From assembly GCF_002237655.1 (NCBI RefSeq), contig NZ_NOKT01000010.1:186001-250000 (forward strand): a stretch of 64,000 nt of DNA, written 5' to 3'. The stretch is from Streptomyces sp. XY006 (GTDB lineage: Bacteria > Actinomycetota > Actinomycetes > Streptomycetales > Streptomycetaceae). The position numbers and the translations under genes are program-made. Of this stretch, positions 35,141 to 45,862 are shown in pieces. Within the stretch, counting starts at the first letter, position 1; each line of letters begins with the position of its first letter. The notes below the pieces were generated by a model, which did not search any database, was not told the origin of the DNA, and worked only from the letters and a program-made list of their open reading frames with translations.

Positions 35141-36831
35141 TGGGCTCCCCCCGAGGGCGTGATCGGCCAGAACTGGTCGTCGAGGCACCACCGCCAGGCG
35201 TCGCCGTCCTGCCAGGCGGCGACCTTGCGGGCGGCGGGCTGCTGCTGCGCGCGGGTGGCGTGGAAGTCCATGGCGTAGCCCGCGGTGTTGGCGAAGGCCA
35301 GCAGGTCGCCGGGGGCCGGGCGGCGTGGCAGGAACACCGTGCGCCGGGTGATCAGGTCGGTCTCCAGGCACAGGCTGCCGAAGAGGTGCGCGGCGACGGG
35401 CCCGTCGCCGTCCGCCGCGGCTCCGCTCCGGGGAATGAGCACCGGGTCCATCAGCACGCCGTGGTCCTCCAGGGCGATGTCGTCCGCCTTCGCGGCCAGC
35501 CGTACGAGCAGGGCCCCGTCGGTCCCCTGCGTGCGGACCTCCAGCACCTTCGCGAGCGTCAGCCCGCACTGGTCCAGCAGGGCCCGGCCGGGCTCGGTGT
35601 ACAGGTCGTACAGGTGCTCCAGCAGCAACGCGGCCAGTGGACGCCCGCCCAGGGAGGGAGCGGGCTGGGCCAGCAGCTCGTCCAGGTAGGCGGCGCCGGC
35701 CACGGACCGGAAGGCGGGGTACAGGCCGAGCGAGCCGCGCAGGGTGCCGGACTCCTCACGCAGCCCGTAACCGTGCCCGCCCCAGGTCAGGGGAGGGCGG
35801 CGGGCCATCACCGCCGCGGTGAGCTCGCTCGTGTACGTCTCCCACTGCTCCCGCTCGGCGAGGTAACTGACGCCGAACCCGCCGCCCACGTCCACGGCCC
35901 GGGGCCGCAACCCCCGGCTGCGGCACGCTTCCAGCACCGCCAGGCACCCTTCGAGGGCGACCGCCTTCTCCGCCACGCTCATCGTGTCCACATGGAAGGC
36001 CACTCCGGTTGCGTCGACCGCGTCACCGTGCCGCTCGACCGCCTCCAGCAGCAGCTCCGCCTCTCGTACGGGGGTGCCGAAGCGGCTGCGCCGGCTCAGC
36101 ACGCGCACGCCCGTCGTCTCGAACCCCGACAGCCGCGGCAGGACCCGCACCCTTCCCAGCCCGTACTTGCGCACCAGCGTGGCCAGTTGGTCCAGCTCCG
36201 CGGTCCCGTCCACGCCGACCGTGACGCCCGCGCGGGCCGCGAGCCACAGGAACTCCGGGTTCTTCGGCCCCGTGGCCATGATCCGGTCCGGGGAGAAACC
36301 GGCCCCCAGCGCGTGCTGCAACTCCTCCAGCGACGCGACGTCCACGCCCGCGTCCGTCGCGGCCAGGCGGCGCAGCAGCGCGCTGGACCGGTTGGCCTTG
36401 TGGGCGTAGAAGACCTGCCCGGCCAGGTGATGCGCCCGGTACACGGACCGGAACCGCTCCACGTTCTCCGCGATCTGATCGGGCACGACGACGTGCAGCG
36501 GCGAACCGAGCGCGCCGGTGAGCGAGTGCAGGGTCGCGGCATCCGCCAGGAAGGACCGCAGCCGTGGCTCCAGGCGGGGGTGGAGGTAGAGCGGTGCGAG
36601 ATGCGGCGGGTCTGAAATCCGAGGATCTGGATTCAGCGGGTCTGGACTCGGCGGGTCTGGAATCTGCGGGTCAGGGACCTGCGGTTCCGGACTCCGCGGC
36701 TCGTGAATCCGGGGCTGGTGACTCTGAGGCCTGTGACTTTGAGGCCTGTGACTCCGAAGCTCATGAATCTGCGGTTCGGGATGCTGCGGTTCGGGTTTCT
36801 GCGGTTCGGTGTGCAAGGGCCGGCCGTCCAT
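35137..36831 (-). CDS. Y4yA-type fold-III PLP decarboxylase-like enzyme with repetitive His/Pro N terminus
   Basis: A 564-residue protein, ATG 36831, with GGGGAGGGAG just upstream. From about residue 75 it is an alanine-racemase/diaminopimelate-decarboxylase fold: PLP Lys in FYAHKANRS, GVDVASLEELQHAL, FHVDTMS, the glycine loop VDVGGGFGVSYL, and the substrate-loop Cys in SLCLETD. The catalytic frame therefore looks complete. It resembles Y4yA of Rhizobium, whose reaction is not known. The first about 70 residues are a low-complexity run of PEPQ/HEP/PDP units coded by a degenerate 15-base repeat. It heads the three-gene PLP operon. A role in making a small amino-acid-derived molecule is inferred. 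Confidence 0.8.
   Translation of the reverse strand: MDGRPLHTEPQKPEPQHPEPQIHELRSHRPQSHRPQSHQPRIHEPRSPEPQVPDPQIPDPPSPDPLNPDPRISDPPHLAPLYLHPRLEPRLRSFLADAATLHSLTGALGSPLHVVVPDQIAENVERFRSVYRAHHLAGQVFYAHKANRSSALLRRLAATDAGVDVASLEELQHALGAGFSPDRIMATGPKNPEFLWLAARAGVTVGVDGTAELDQLATLVRKYGLGRVRVLPRLSGFETTGVRVLSRRSRFGTPVREAELLLEAVERHGDAVDATGVAFHVDTMSVAEKAVALEGCLAVLEACRSRGLRPRAVDVGGGFGVSYLAEREQWETYTSELTAAVMARRPPLTWGGHGYGLREESGTLRGSLGLYPAFRSVAGAAYLDELLAQPAPSLGGRPLAALLLEHLYDLYTEPGRALLDQCGLTLAKVLEVRTQGTDGALLVRLAAKADDIALEDHGVLMDPVLIPRSGAAADGDGPVAAHLFGSLCLETDLITRRTVFLPRRPAPGDLLAFANTAGYAMDFHATRAQQQPAARKVAAWQDGDAWRWCLDDQFWPITPSGGAQ
36606..36800. repeat. Degenerate 15-base tandem repeat coding a His/Pro-rich N terminus
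   Basis: About twelve to thirteen 15-base units (for example GGGTCTGGAATCTGC, GGTTCGGGATGCTGC, GGCCTGTGACTTTGA) run through the 5' end of the Y4yA-type gene. Each unit codes five residues of the form xPxxP/H. The stretch is less GC-rich than its surroundings. Confidence 0.75.
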
Positions 36832-37173
36832 GCGCGCTCCCTCCCCTGAAGCCGCTGCGCCCGGCATCCGGGCACGTCGGACACTCCCCGCGTGTCGCCG
36901 TATGACCCATATCCATTCTTCGGTCGCTTTACGCCCTGTAAGGCCGGGGCCTGTCCTGCGGCCGATGCGAAGCGGATCACGACGGGAGCAGGCGGCGCAC
37001 GCCGGGCGCCCGGCCATGCGCCCCATCCGTCCGGCGAAGCCCCCACCACACGCATGCACCACCCGCACCAGGGGTATCCCGGCCCCTGCCCGCGACCGAT
37101 CAGGCCGCCATGATTCCGGCCGGTACGAGGAGGCCCGCGGACTGGCACCCGCGACGGCGAACGAACGCAGCGA
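36832..37173. other. Gap upstream of the PLP operon, no gene seen
   Basis: No supportable ORF or RNA gene here. The minus strand near 36900-36940 is relatively A/T-rich and should hold the promoter of the PLP operon, but I could not choose a -35/-10 pair. It ends at the murA terminator. Confidence 0.5.
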
Positions 37174-37209
37174 CCCGCGCCCGTCGAGATGCTGCTCGAC
37201 AGGCGCGGG
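37174..37209 (-). terminator. Hairpin terminator after the XRE-murA gene
   Basis: CCCGCGCC-c-GTCGAG pairs with CTCGAC-a-GGCGCGGG around a six-base loop (37189-37194), fourteen pairs with a single mismatch. It begins 21 bases beyond the stop codon. There is no U-tract, as is usual in Streptomyces. Confidence 0.8.
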
Positions 37210-37230
37210 CCGGAGTGCGCGGGAGGGGGC

Positions 37231-38760
37231 TCAGATGTCGCGGAAGATCTCGATCTGGGCGCCGATCGAGTTCAGGCGTTCCGCCAGGTCCTCGTAACCC
37301 CGGTTGATGACATAGACGTTGCGCAGCACCGACGTGCCTTCTGCCGCCATCATCGCCAGGAGGACGACCACCGCGGGGCGCAGGGCCGGGGGGCACATCA
37401 TTTCTGCTGCGCGCCAGCGGGTGGGGCCCTCGACCAGGACGCGGTGGGGGTCCAGGAGCTGGAGGCGGCCGCCGAGGCGGTTCAGGTCCGTGAGGTAGAT
37501 CGCGCGGTTGTCGTAGACCCAGTCGTGGATGAGGGTCTTGCCCTGGGCGACCGCCGCGATGGCCGCGAAGAACGGGACGTTGTCGATGTTCAGGCCGGGG
37601 AACGGCATGGGGTGGATCTTGTCGATCGGCGCCTCCAGCTTGGAGGGGCGGACGGTCAGGTCCACCAGGCGCGTACGGCCGTTGTCGGCGAAGTACTCCG
37701 GCGTGCGGTCGTGGTCGAGCCCCATCTCCTCCAGGACCGCCAGCTCGATCTCCAGGAACTCGATGGGGACCCGGCGGACCGTCAGCTCCGACTCGGTGAC
37801 CACGGCGGCGGCGACCAGGCTCATCGCCTCGACCGGGTCCTCGGAGGGGGAGTAGTCCACGTCGACGTCGATGGTCGGCACGCCGTGCACGGTGAGCGTG
37901 GTGGTGCCGATGCCGTCGACCTTGACGCCGAGCGCCTCCAGGAAGAAGCACAGGTCCTGGACCATGTAGTTGGAGGAGGCGTTGCGGATGACGGTGATGC
38001 CGTCGTGCCGGGCAGCGGCGAGCAGCGCGTTCTCGGTCACCGTGTCGCCGCGCTCCGTCAGGACGATCGGGCGGTCGGGGCTGGCCGAGCGGTCCACCTG
38101 GGCGTGGTACTGGCCCTCGGTGGCGGCGATGTCCAGGCCGAACCGGCGCAGGGCGATCATGTGCGGCTCGACGGTGCGCGTACCGAGGTCGCAGCCGCCG
38201 GCGTAGGGCAGCTTGAAGTGGTCCATGCGGTGCAGCAGCGGACCGAGGAACATGATGATCGAGCGGGTGCGGCGGGCCGCGTCCGCGTCGATGGCCGCCA
38301 GGTCCAGTTCGGCCGGCGGCACGATTTCCAGGTCGACCCCGTCGTTGATCCACCGCGTGCGGACGCCGATGGAGCCCAGCACCTCCAGGAGGCGGTACAC
38401 CTCCTCGATGCGGGCGACGCGGCGCAGTACTGTGCGCCCCTGGTTGAGCAGAGAGGCGCACAGCAGCGCCACGCACGCGTTCTTGCTCGTCTTGACGTCG
38501 ATGGCACCGGACAGCCGGCGGCCGCCGACCACTCGCAGATGCATCGGACCGGCGTAGCCGAGCGAGACGATCTCGCTGTCGAGGGCCTCCCCGATGCGGG
38601 CGATCATCTCAAGGCTGATGTTCTGGTTGCCGCGCTCGATCCGGTTGACGGCGCTCTGGCTGGTGCCGAGCGCCTCGGCCAGCTGCGACTGCGTCCAGCC
38701 GCGGTGCTGCCGGGCGTCGCGGATGAGCTTGCCGATGCGTACGAGGTAGTCGTCTGCCAT
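37231..38760 (-). CDS. murA: XRE helix-turn-helix fused to UDP-GlcNAc enolpyruvyl transferase (MurA)
   Basis: A 509-residue protein from ATG 38760. Residues about 6-60 are an XRE/Cro-type HTH (RQHRGWTQSQLAEALGTSQ, VNRIERGNQNISLEM). From about residue 72 it is a complete EPSP-synthase-fold MurA: SGAIDVKTSKNACVALL, catalytic Cys190 in GGCDLGTRTVEPH (about 75 beyond Cys115 of E. coli MurA), and a C-terminal NRGYEDLAERLNSIGAQI. MurA makes UDP-GlcNAc-enolpyruvate, the first committed step of peptidoglycan. The HTH suggests a DNA-binding, possibly autoregulating, paralogue. No ribosome site precedes the ATG; the -10-like TAACCT nine bases upstream would give a leaderless mRNA. I recall the S. coelicolor equivalent as the MurA paralogue next to sacA. 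Confidence 0.9.
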   Translation of the reverse strand: MADDYLVRIGKLIRDARQHRGWTQSQLAEALGTSQSAVNRIERGNQNISLEMIARIGEALDSEIVSLGYAGPMHLRVVGGRRLSGAIDVKTSKNACVALLCASLLNQGRTVLRRVARIEEVYRLLEVLGSIGVRTRWINDGVDLEIVPPAELDLAAIDADAARRTRSIIMFLGPLLHRMDHFKLPYAGGCDLGTRTVEPHMIALRRFGLDIAATEGQYHAQVDRSASPDRPIVLTERGDTVTENALLAAARHDGITVIRNASSNYMVQDLCFFLEALGVKVDGIGTTTLTVHGVPTIDVDVDYSPSEDPVEAMSLVAAAVVTESELTVRRVPIEFLEIELAVLEEMGLDHDRTPEYFADNGRTRLVDLTVRPSKLEAPIDKIHPMPFPGLNIDNVPFFAAIAAVAQGKTLIHDWVYDNRAIYLTDLNRLGGRLQLLDPHRVLVEGPTRWRAAEMMCPPALRPAVVVLLAMMAAEGTSVLRNVYVINRGYEDLAERLNSIGAQIEIFRDI

Positions 38761-38772
38761 GGGGTTGAGGTT

Positions 38773-38788
38773 ATCTCAGATATGAGAT
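38773..38788. promoter_or_regulatory. ATCTC-N6-GAGAT palindrome in the murA promoter
   Basis: ATCTCA-GATA-TGAGAT is a perfect 6-4-6 inverted repeat, 13-28 bases before the murA start. On the minus strand it lies between a weak -35 (CGGACC) and the -10 TAACCT (complement of 38767-38772) at a 17-base spacing. The same outer halves recur in the aconitase promoter. Confidence 0.6.
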
Positions 38789-38852
38789 GTGGTCCGGGCG
38801 GGGGGTCCGTTCGGGTGAGGGTGTGAGGGACCGTCAATCCCGCCCGGGCGCC

Positions 38853-39053
38853 TCAGTGTCGCTTGGACGTCGTGGTGCGCCGCCATCCGAAAGGTCCGGG
38901 CAAATCCATCGATGTCGTACGACGTCCGGTACTGCTGCGCGTGTGCCGGGGGCCGTTCTTGCCGCCGCCGGTGGTGATGGACCAGGAGCGCTTGTTGATG
39001 TTGAGCCGCACGCCGGGAAGAATCCGGAAACTCTTACGGAACGTGAGGGGCAT
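38853..39053 (-). CDS. DUF4236-family protein
   Basis: A 66-residue protein, ATG 39053, with AAGGAGG six bases upstream, a strong site that fixes the start. The sequence MPLTFRKSFRILPGVRLNINKRS, then WSITTGGGKNGPRHTRSSTGRRTTSMDLPGPFG, matches DUF4236, a small beta-rich family of unknown function often seen at the N terminus of larger proteins. The C terminus is basic (WRRTTTSKRH). It lies between murA and aconitase, read toward murA. Confidence 0.8.
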   Translation of the reverse strand: MPLTFRKSFRILPGVRLNINKRSWSITTGGGKNGPRHTRSSTGRRTTSMDLPGPFGWRRTTTSKRH

Positions 39054-39152
39054 TCAGGGCCTCCTTTCGGGTCACCGGGTGTCCCCGGTTCCGTTCGGTT
39101 ACCCCGAGTTCCCGTTCTGATGGCTCCGTTGGGGGAGCGGGGTCGTCCGATG

Positions 39153-39188
39153 GGTGTCCGCGGTGTCCGCGGTGTCCGCGGTGTCCCG
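39153..39188. repeat. Nine-base tandem repeat
   Basis: GGTGTCCGC is repeated three times exactly (39153-39179) with a fourth degenerate unit (39180-39188) in the gap between the DUF4236 gene and aconitase. No function is apparent. Confidence 0.85.
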
Positions 39189-39297
39189 GGCGGAGGGTGC
39201 CGGCGCTGTTTCGGGCGGGGGTGTGGCCGCGGCGGGCCGGCGGGTCCGTGCCGGCGCGTTTCGGCCATGGCGGCCGCGGCTCGGGCGGTGCCCGGGC

Positions 39298-39344
39298 ATG
39301 ACCAACCGGCCCGGGTGTACTAGAGTTATCTCGACATCGAGATA
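39298..39344 (+). promoter_or_regulatory. Aconitase promoter with palindromic operator at the start site
   Basis: -35 ATGACC (39298-39303), 17-base spacer, -10 TAGAGT (39321-39326). Immediately after it, TATCTCGA-CA-TCGAGATA (39327-39344) is a perfect inverted repeat covering the predicted transcription start, a repressor-like position. Its core ATCTC-N6-GAGAT is also present in the murA promoter. Confidence 0.65.
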
Positions 39345-39386
39345 TCTGCCGAGGAGCACCGCAGCCGTCACCCCGGTAAGGGTTAC

Positions 39387-39405
39387 CTAACTTAGCCTTA
39401 CCTTA
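39387..39405 (-). promoter_or_regulatory. Iron-box-like (DmdR/IdeR) site before aconitase
   Basis: Read on the minus strand, TAAGGTAAGGCTAAGTTAG agrees with the actinobacterial iron-box pattern TWAGGYWAGSCTWACCTWA at 16 of 19 positions. An extra inverted pair GGTAAGG/CCTTACC spans 39375-39402. It lies about 60 bases downstream of the predicted start site and 69 before the start codon of an iron-sulphur enzyme. Confidence 0.6.
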
Positions 39406-39473
39406 GCGGATCGGTCGAGAGGCCGTGGCGGCAGGATCGTGGTGGTACGCGCACATCAATGAAGGAGACTGTC

Positions 39474-42269
<2,796 letters not shown>

Positions 42270-42371
42270 GCGGACCGGCAGGGCAGTCCGGCAGTCCAGG
42301 ACGGTCCACGGCAGTCCAGGGCAGTTCGAGGGCCGCGTTCCCGGGTGACCGGGGGCGTGGCCCGCGCCGTT

Positions 42372-43730
42372 TCACTCGCCCCGGTACTTGGCCGCCGCGG
42401 CCTGGGCGAGGTCCTGGGACTTCTCCAGGGCCGTGTCCACCGGCTGCCGTCCCGCGATGGCCGCCGCGATCTGCTCCGAGACCGCCGTACCGAGCACGGC
42501 GAACTCGGGGATGTCCAGGAAGCCGATGCCGCCGTAGGGACGCGGGGCGACACCGGGGTTGCGCGGGTCGGCGGAGCCGGTGGCCGCCGCGTACTCCTGC
42601 CGGTACCAGGCACCGGCCGCCTGCTGGTACTCCGGGTTGGCGTAGAGCGACCTGCGGTTCCCGGCGGGCGCCGCCGTCCAGCCCCGCTCGCGCCCCACCA
42701 GCTCCTGGTACTCCTTGGAGGAGGCCCAGGAGATGAACTCCCAGGCGGCGTCCTTCTTCGCCGAGGCCTGCTGCACCCCCCACGCCCAGGTCCACAGCCA
42801 GCCGGCCTTCTCGGTCTTCTCGTGCGGGGCCGGGACGTACCCCACCTTGCCCTTGACGGGGGAGGTGTCGGCCTCGATCGTCGACGCCAGCGAGGTGGCG
42901 TCGTACATCATGGCGCAGCCGCCCTCCACGAAGCGGTCGAGGATCTCCATGACGCCCATCCGCTCGGCGCCGGGCTGGCCGTGGGAGCGCAGCAGGTCGA
43001 CGTAGAACCCGACGGCCTCCTTGAACTCCGGCGAGGTCAGGCGCGCGTTCCAGCCGGTGTCGTACCAGGCGCCCCCGAAGGTGTTGACGACCGTGTTGAT
43101 CGGGGCGAGGTTCTGGCCCCAGCCGGGCAGGCCGCGCAGGCAGATGCCGCTCGCGCCGTCGGTGCCGTCGACCCGGGCGGCGAGGTCGGCGACCTCCCGC
43201 CACGTCGGATCCGGCGGCATCGTCAGGCCGTCCTTGCGGAAGAGGTCCTTGCGGTACATCAGGAAGGAGCCCTCGCCGTAGAAGGGCTCGGCGTAGAGCC
43301 TGCCGTCCTCCCCGGTCAGGGACGCCACCAGGTTCGGCAGGACGTCGTCCTGGTCGAAGTCCTGGTCCGCCTTCACATAGGAGTCCAGCGGGGCGAGCCA
43401 GCCGTTGTCCGCGTAGATCGGCACCTCGTACGCGCTGACGCTCGCCACGTCGTGGTTTCCGGCCTGGGTGGCGAACTCGCGGTTCATCCGCTCGCGCGCC
43501 TCGTTCTCCGGGAGCAGCGTGTAGTCGACCGTGATGCCCGTCTCCGCGGTGAAGTGCCGCTTGGTGAGCCGCTCCAGGGTCTGCATCTGGGGTGCGTCCG
43601 TCGCGAGCACGCTGAGGTCGGCCTGCTGCTCCTCGGCGCCGGGCGGATCGGTGTCACCGCACCCGGCGAGGGCCAGGCCCGCGGCGACCGTGGCGGTCAC
43701 GGCCACCCTGACGAGGCGGCTGCGTGTCAT
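42372..43730 (-). CDS. Orphan sugar ABC-type substrate-binding lipoprotein
   Basis: A 452-residue protein, ATG 43730. The signal peptide ends in the lipobox LALAGC. The mature protein (HFTAETGITVDYTLLPENE, VASVSAYEVPIYADNGWLAPL, YAEPFYGEGSFLMYRKDL) is a family 1 extracellular solute-binding protein of the type used by sorbitol/mannitol and similar polyol or oligosaccharide importers. No MalF/MalG-type permeases or ATPase adjoin it; the permease upstream belongs to the ribose/xylose type, which uses a different binding-protein family. It lies 46 bases after that permease on the same strand and could be cotranscribed. It converges on aconitase across 102 bases. Confidence 0.85.
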   Translation of the reverse strand: MTRSRLVRVAVTATVAAGLALAGCGDTDPPGAEEQQADLSVLATDAPQMQTLERLTKRHFTAETGITVDYTLLPENEARERMNREFATQAGNHDVASVSAYEVPIYADNGWLAPLDSYVKADQDFDQDDVLPNLVASLTGEDGRLYAEPFYGEGSFLMYRKDLFRKDGLTMPPDPTWREVADLAARVDGTDGASGICLRGLPGWGQNLAPINTVVNTFGGAWYDTGWNARLTSPEFKEAVGFYVDLLRSHGQPGAERMGVMEILDRFVEGGCAMMYDATSLASTIEADTSPVKGKVGYVPAPHEKTEKAGWLWTWAWGVQQASAKKDAAWEFISWASSKEYQELVGRERGWTAAPAGNRRSLYANPEYQQAAGAWYRQEYAAATGSADPRNPGVAPRPYGGIGFLDIPEFAVLGTAVSEQIAAAIAGRQPVDTALEKSQDLAQAAAAKYRGE

Positions 43731-43776
43731 GACACCCGACCGTATACCCACTTTTCCCATTTGGATGCATATGCGG

Positions 43777-45072
43777 TCATGTGGGGGTGGCTCGGGAGCG
43801 GCCGCTGCGGGCCGCCGCCCGTCTGGACAGGGCGTCGGCCGCCACGGCGGCCAGCAGCACCCCTCCGGTGATCATGAACTGCACCGCGTCCTGCACGCCC
43901 AGCAGGGCCATGCCCGAGGCGATCGACTGGATGACCAGCACCCCGAGCAGCACGGACCAGGGCGAGCCCCGCCCGCCGAACAGGCTCGTACCGCCGATGA
44001 CGGCCGCGGCGATCGCGTTGATCAGCAGCATGCCGGAACCGGCGGCCCGGGCCGTGGTCGGGCTCGCCGAGGTCAGCCCCGAGGCCACGAACAGCCCGCC
44101 GACCGCGGCCAGCGTCCCCGACACCATGAACATCGCCACCCGGACCCGCTCCACCCCGATGCCCGCGCGCCGCGCCGCCTCGACCCCGCCGCCGAGCGCG
44201 TACACCCGCCGCCCGTAGCGGGTGCGCCGCAGCACGTAGTCCGAGACGACCAGTACGACCAGGAAGATCAGCAGGGCGAGCGGCAGGCCCTGGAAGCGGT
44301 TGAGGGTGTAGGCGGCGGCGAAGGCGGCCACCGCGAGCAGGGCGGTGCGCAGCCAGATCTCGCCCTGCGGCCGGTACGGCATCCCGGCCGCGCGGTGCCG
44401 GCCCCGACGGCGGCGCGCGGCCAGCAGGTACCCGGCCGTGCCGAGCGCCGCGACCGCGTACGCCACCGCGTCGGCACCGAAGTGCCGGCTGGTCAGGGAC
44501 GCCACCAGCCCCTCCTCGTCGATGTTGATCGTGCCGCTCGCGCCCAGCAGGTAGAGCGTCAGGCCGTTCCAGATCAGCAGTCCCGCGAGCGTCACCACGA
44601 ACGCCGGCACCCCCAGCCAGGCGTGGAAGGCCCCGTGGAAGGCACCGACGGCCGTGCCGACGGCCACCGCCACGATCACCGCCAGCCACTCCGGCACCCC
44701 CTGGTTCACGTTCAGCACGGCGAACGCCGCCCCCGCCAGACCGCTGACCGAGCCGACCGACAGATCGATCTCCCGGATCAGCAGCACGAACACGATGCCG
44801 ACCGCCACCAGGCCGGTCCCGACGATGTCCACGCCGATGTTCGACAGATTGCGCGGCGAGAGGAACTTGTCGTCCAGCGCCTGGAAGACGCACCAGATCA
44901 CGATGAGCCCGGCGATCACGAGCACCGGCCCGCGCTCGCCCTCCCGCACGCTCCCGCGCACCTCCAGGGCGTATCCGCGCAGGTTCTCCTGCCAGCCGCG
45001 GCCGCGCTGCTCCCGCCCTGCCGTGACCGGCCTGGCCCCCGGGCCGTCGTGGTGCGGCCCGTCGCCGGTCAC
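43777..45072 (-). CDS. Ribose/xylose-type ABC permease (XylH paralogue)
   Basis: A 431-residue protein, GTG 45072, chosen because GAGGAGG lies seven bases upstream and the start overlaps the ATPase stop by four bases. It has about ten hydrophobic helices, with the family motifs GIVFVLLIREIDLSVGSVSGLAG, VTLAGLLIWNGLTLYLLG, and IAAAVIGGTSLFGG near the C terminus. It aligns by eye over its full length with the XylH at 62013 (431 versus 430 residues), so the two operons are paralogous. The substrate is unknown; a monosaccharide such as xylose, ribose or galactose is likely. Confidence 0.88.
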   Translation of the reverse strand: MTGDGPHHDGPGARPVTAGREQRGRGWQENLRGYALEVRGSVREGERGPVLVIAGLIVIWCVFQALDDKFLSPRNLSNIGVDIVGTGLVAVGIVFVLLIREIDLSVGSVSGLAGAAFAVLNVNQGVPEWLAVIVAVAVGTAVGAFHGAFHAWLGVPAFVVTLAGLLIWNGLTLYLLGASGTINIDEEGLVASLTSRHFGADAVAYAVAALGTAGYLLAARRRRGRHRAAGMPYRPQGEIWLRTALLAVAAFAAAYTLNRFQGLPLALLIFLVVLVVSDYVLRRTRYGRRVYALGGGVEAARRAGIGVERVRVAMFMVSGTLAAVGGLFVASGLTSASPTTARAAGSGMLLINAIAAAVIGGTSLFGGRGSPWSVLLGVLVIQSIASGMALLGVQDAVQFMITGGVLLAAVAADALSRRAAARSGRSRATPT

Positions 45073-45848
45073 GGCCACGCCTCCTCGTCGGGCCTCGCGC
45101 GATGGGCGACCGCGTTGTCCGCCGCCCCGGTGACGGCGGAGATGATCTGCTCCTGGGTCACGGTGCTCACATCGAACAGGCCGTTGTTGCGTCCCAGCCG
45201 CAGCACGGCCACCCGGTCCGCGACGGCCTTGATGTCGCCCATGTTGTGACTGATGAGGATGATCGCCATGCCGCGGTCGCGGACCTCCTCGATGAGGTCG
45301 AAGAGATGGCTGGTCTGCTCCACGCCCAGCGCGGCCGTGGGCTCGTCGAGCAGCAGGACCTTGGGCGCGGCCATCAGCGAACGGGAGATCGCGACGGCCT
45401 GGCGCTGCCCGGCGGACAGGGCCGCGACCGGCACGCGCACGTCGGGGATGCGGATCGACAGCGTGCGCATCAGGTCGCGGGCGCGCCGCTCCATCTCCAC
45501 CTCGTCGAGGATGCCGACCCGGTCGATCTCCCGGCCGAGGAAGAGATTGCCGACGACGTCGAGGTTGTCGCACATCGCGAGGTCCTGGTAGACGGTCGCG
45601 ATGCCCAGACTGTGGGCGTCGTGGGGACGCTTGATCTGCACCGGGCGTCCCTCCCACTCGATGACGCCCCGGTCGGCGGGGCTCACCCCGGAGACCACCT
45701 TGACCAGCGTGGACTTGCCGGCGCCGTTGTCACCCGCCAGGGCCACGACCTCACCTGCGCGCAGCTTCAGGTCCACGTCCACGAGCGCCTGGACGCCGCC
45801 GAACCGCTTGGAGATGCCGCGCAACGCCAGCACGGGCGGATGGATCAC
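45069..45848 (-). CDS. Ribose/xylose-type ABC ATPase (XylG paralogue), single domain
   Basis: A 259-residue protein, GTG 45848, with GGGAGG eight bases upstream. Walker A is GDNGAGKST, the signature LSAGQRQAV and Walker B VLLLDEPTAALG. It contains one ATPase domain, unlike the double-domain XylG/RbsA of E. coli, so it presumably works as a homodimer. Its sequence closely follows that of the ATPase at 61234. The downstream permease is translationally coupled to it. Confidence 0.9.
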   Translation of the reverse strand: MIHPPVLALRGISKRFGGVQALVDVDLKLRAGEVVALAGDNGAGKSTLVKVVSGVSPADRGVIEWEGRPVQIKRPHDAHSLGIATVYQDLAMCDNLDVVGNLFLGREIDRVGILDEVEMERRARDLMRTLSIRIPDVRVPVAALSAGQRQAVAISRSLMAAPKVLLLDEPTAALGVEQTSHLFDLIEEVRDRGMAIILISHNMGDIKAVADRVAVLRLGRNNGLFDVSTVTQEQIISAVTGAADNAVAHRARPDEEAWP

Positions 45849-45862
45849 GGCGACCACCTCCC

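Noticed and set aside
39153..39188. Nine-base tandem repeat as a CRISPR array or iteron origin
   Set aside because: Only four units, no spacers and no replication or cas genes nearby.
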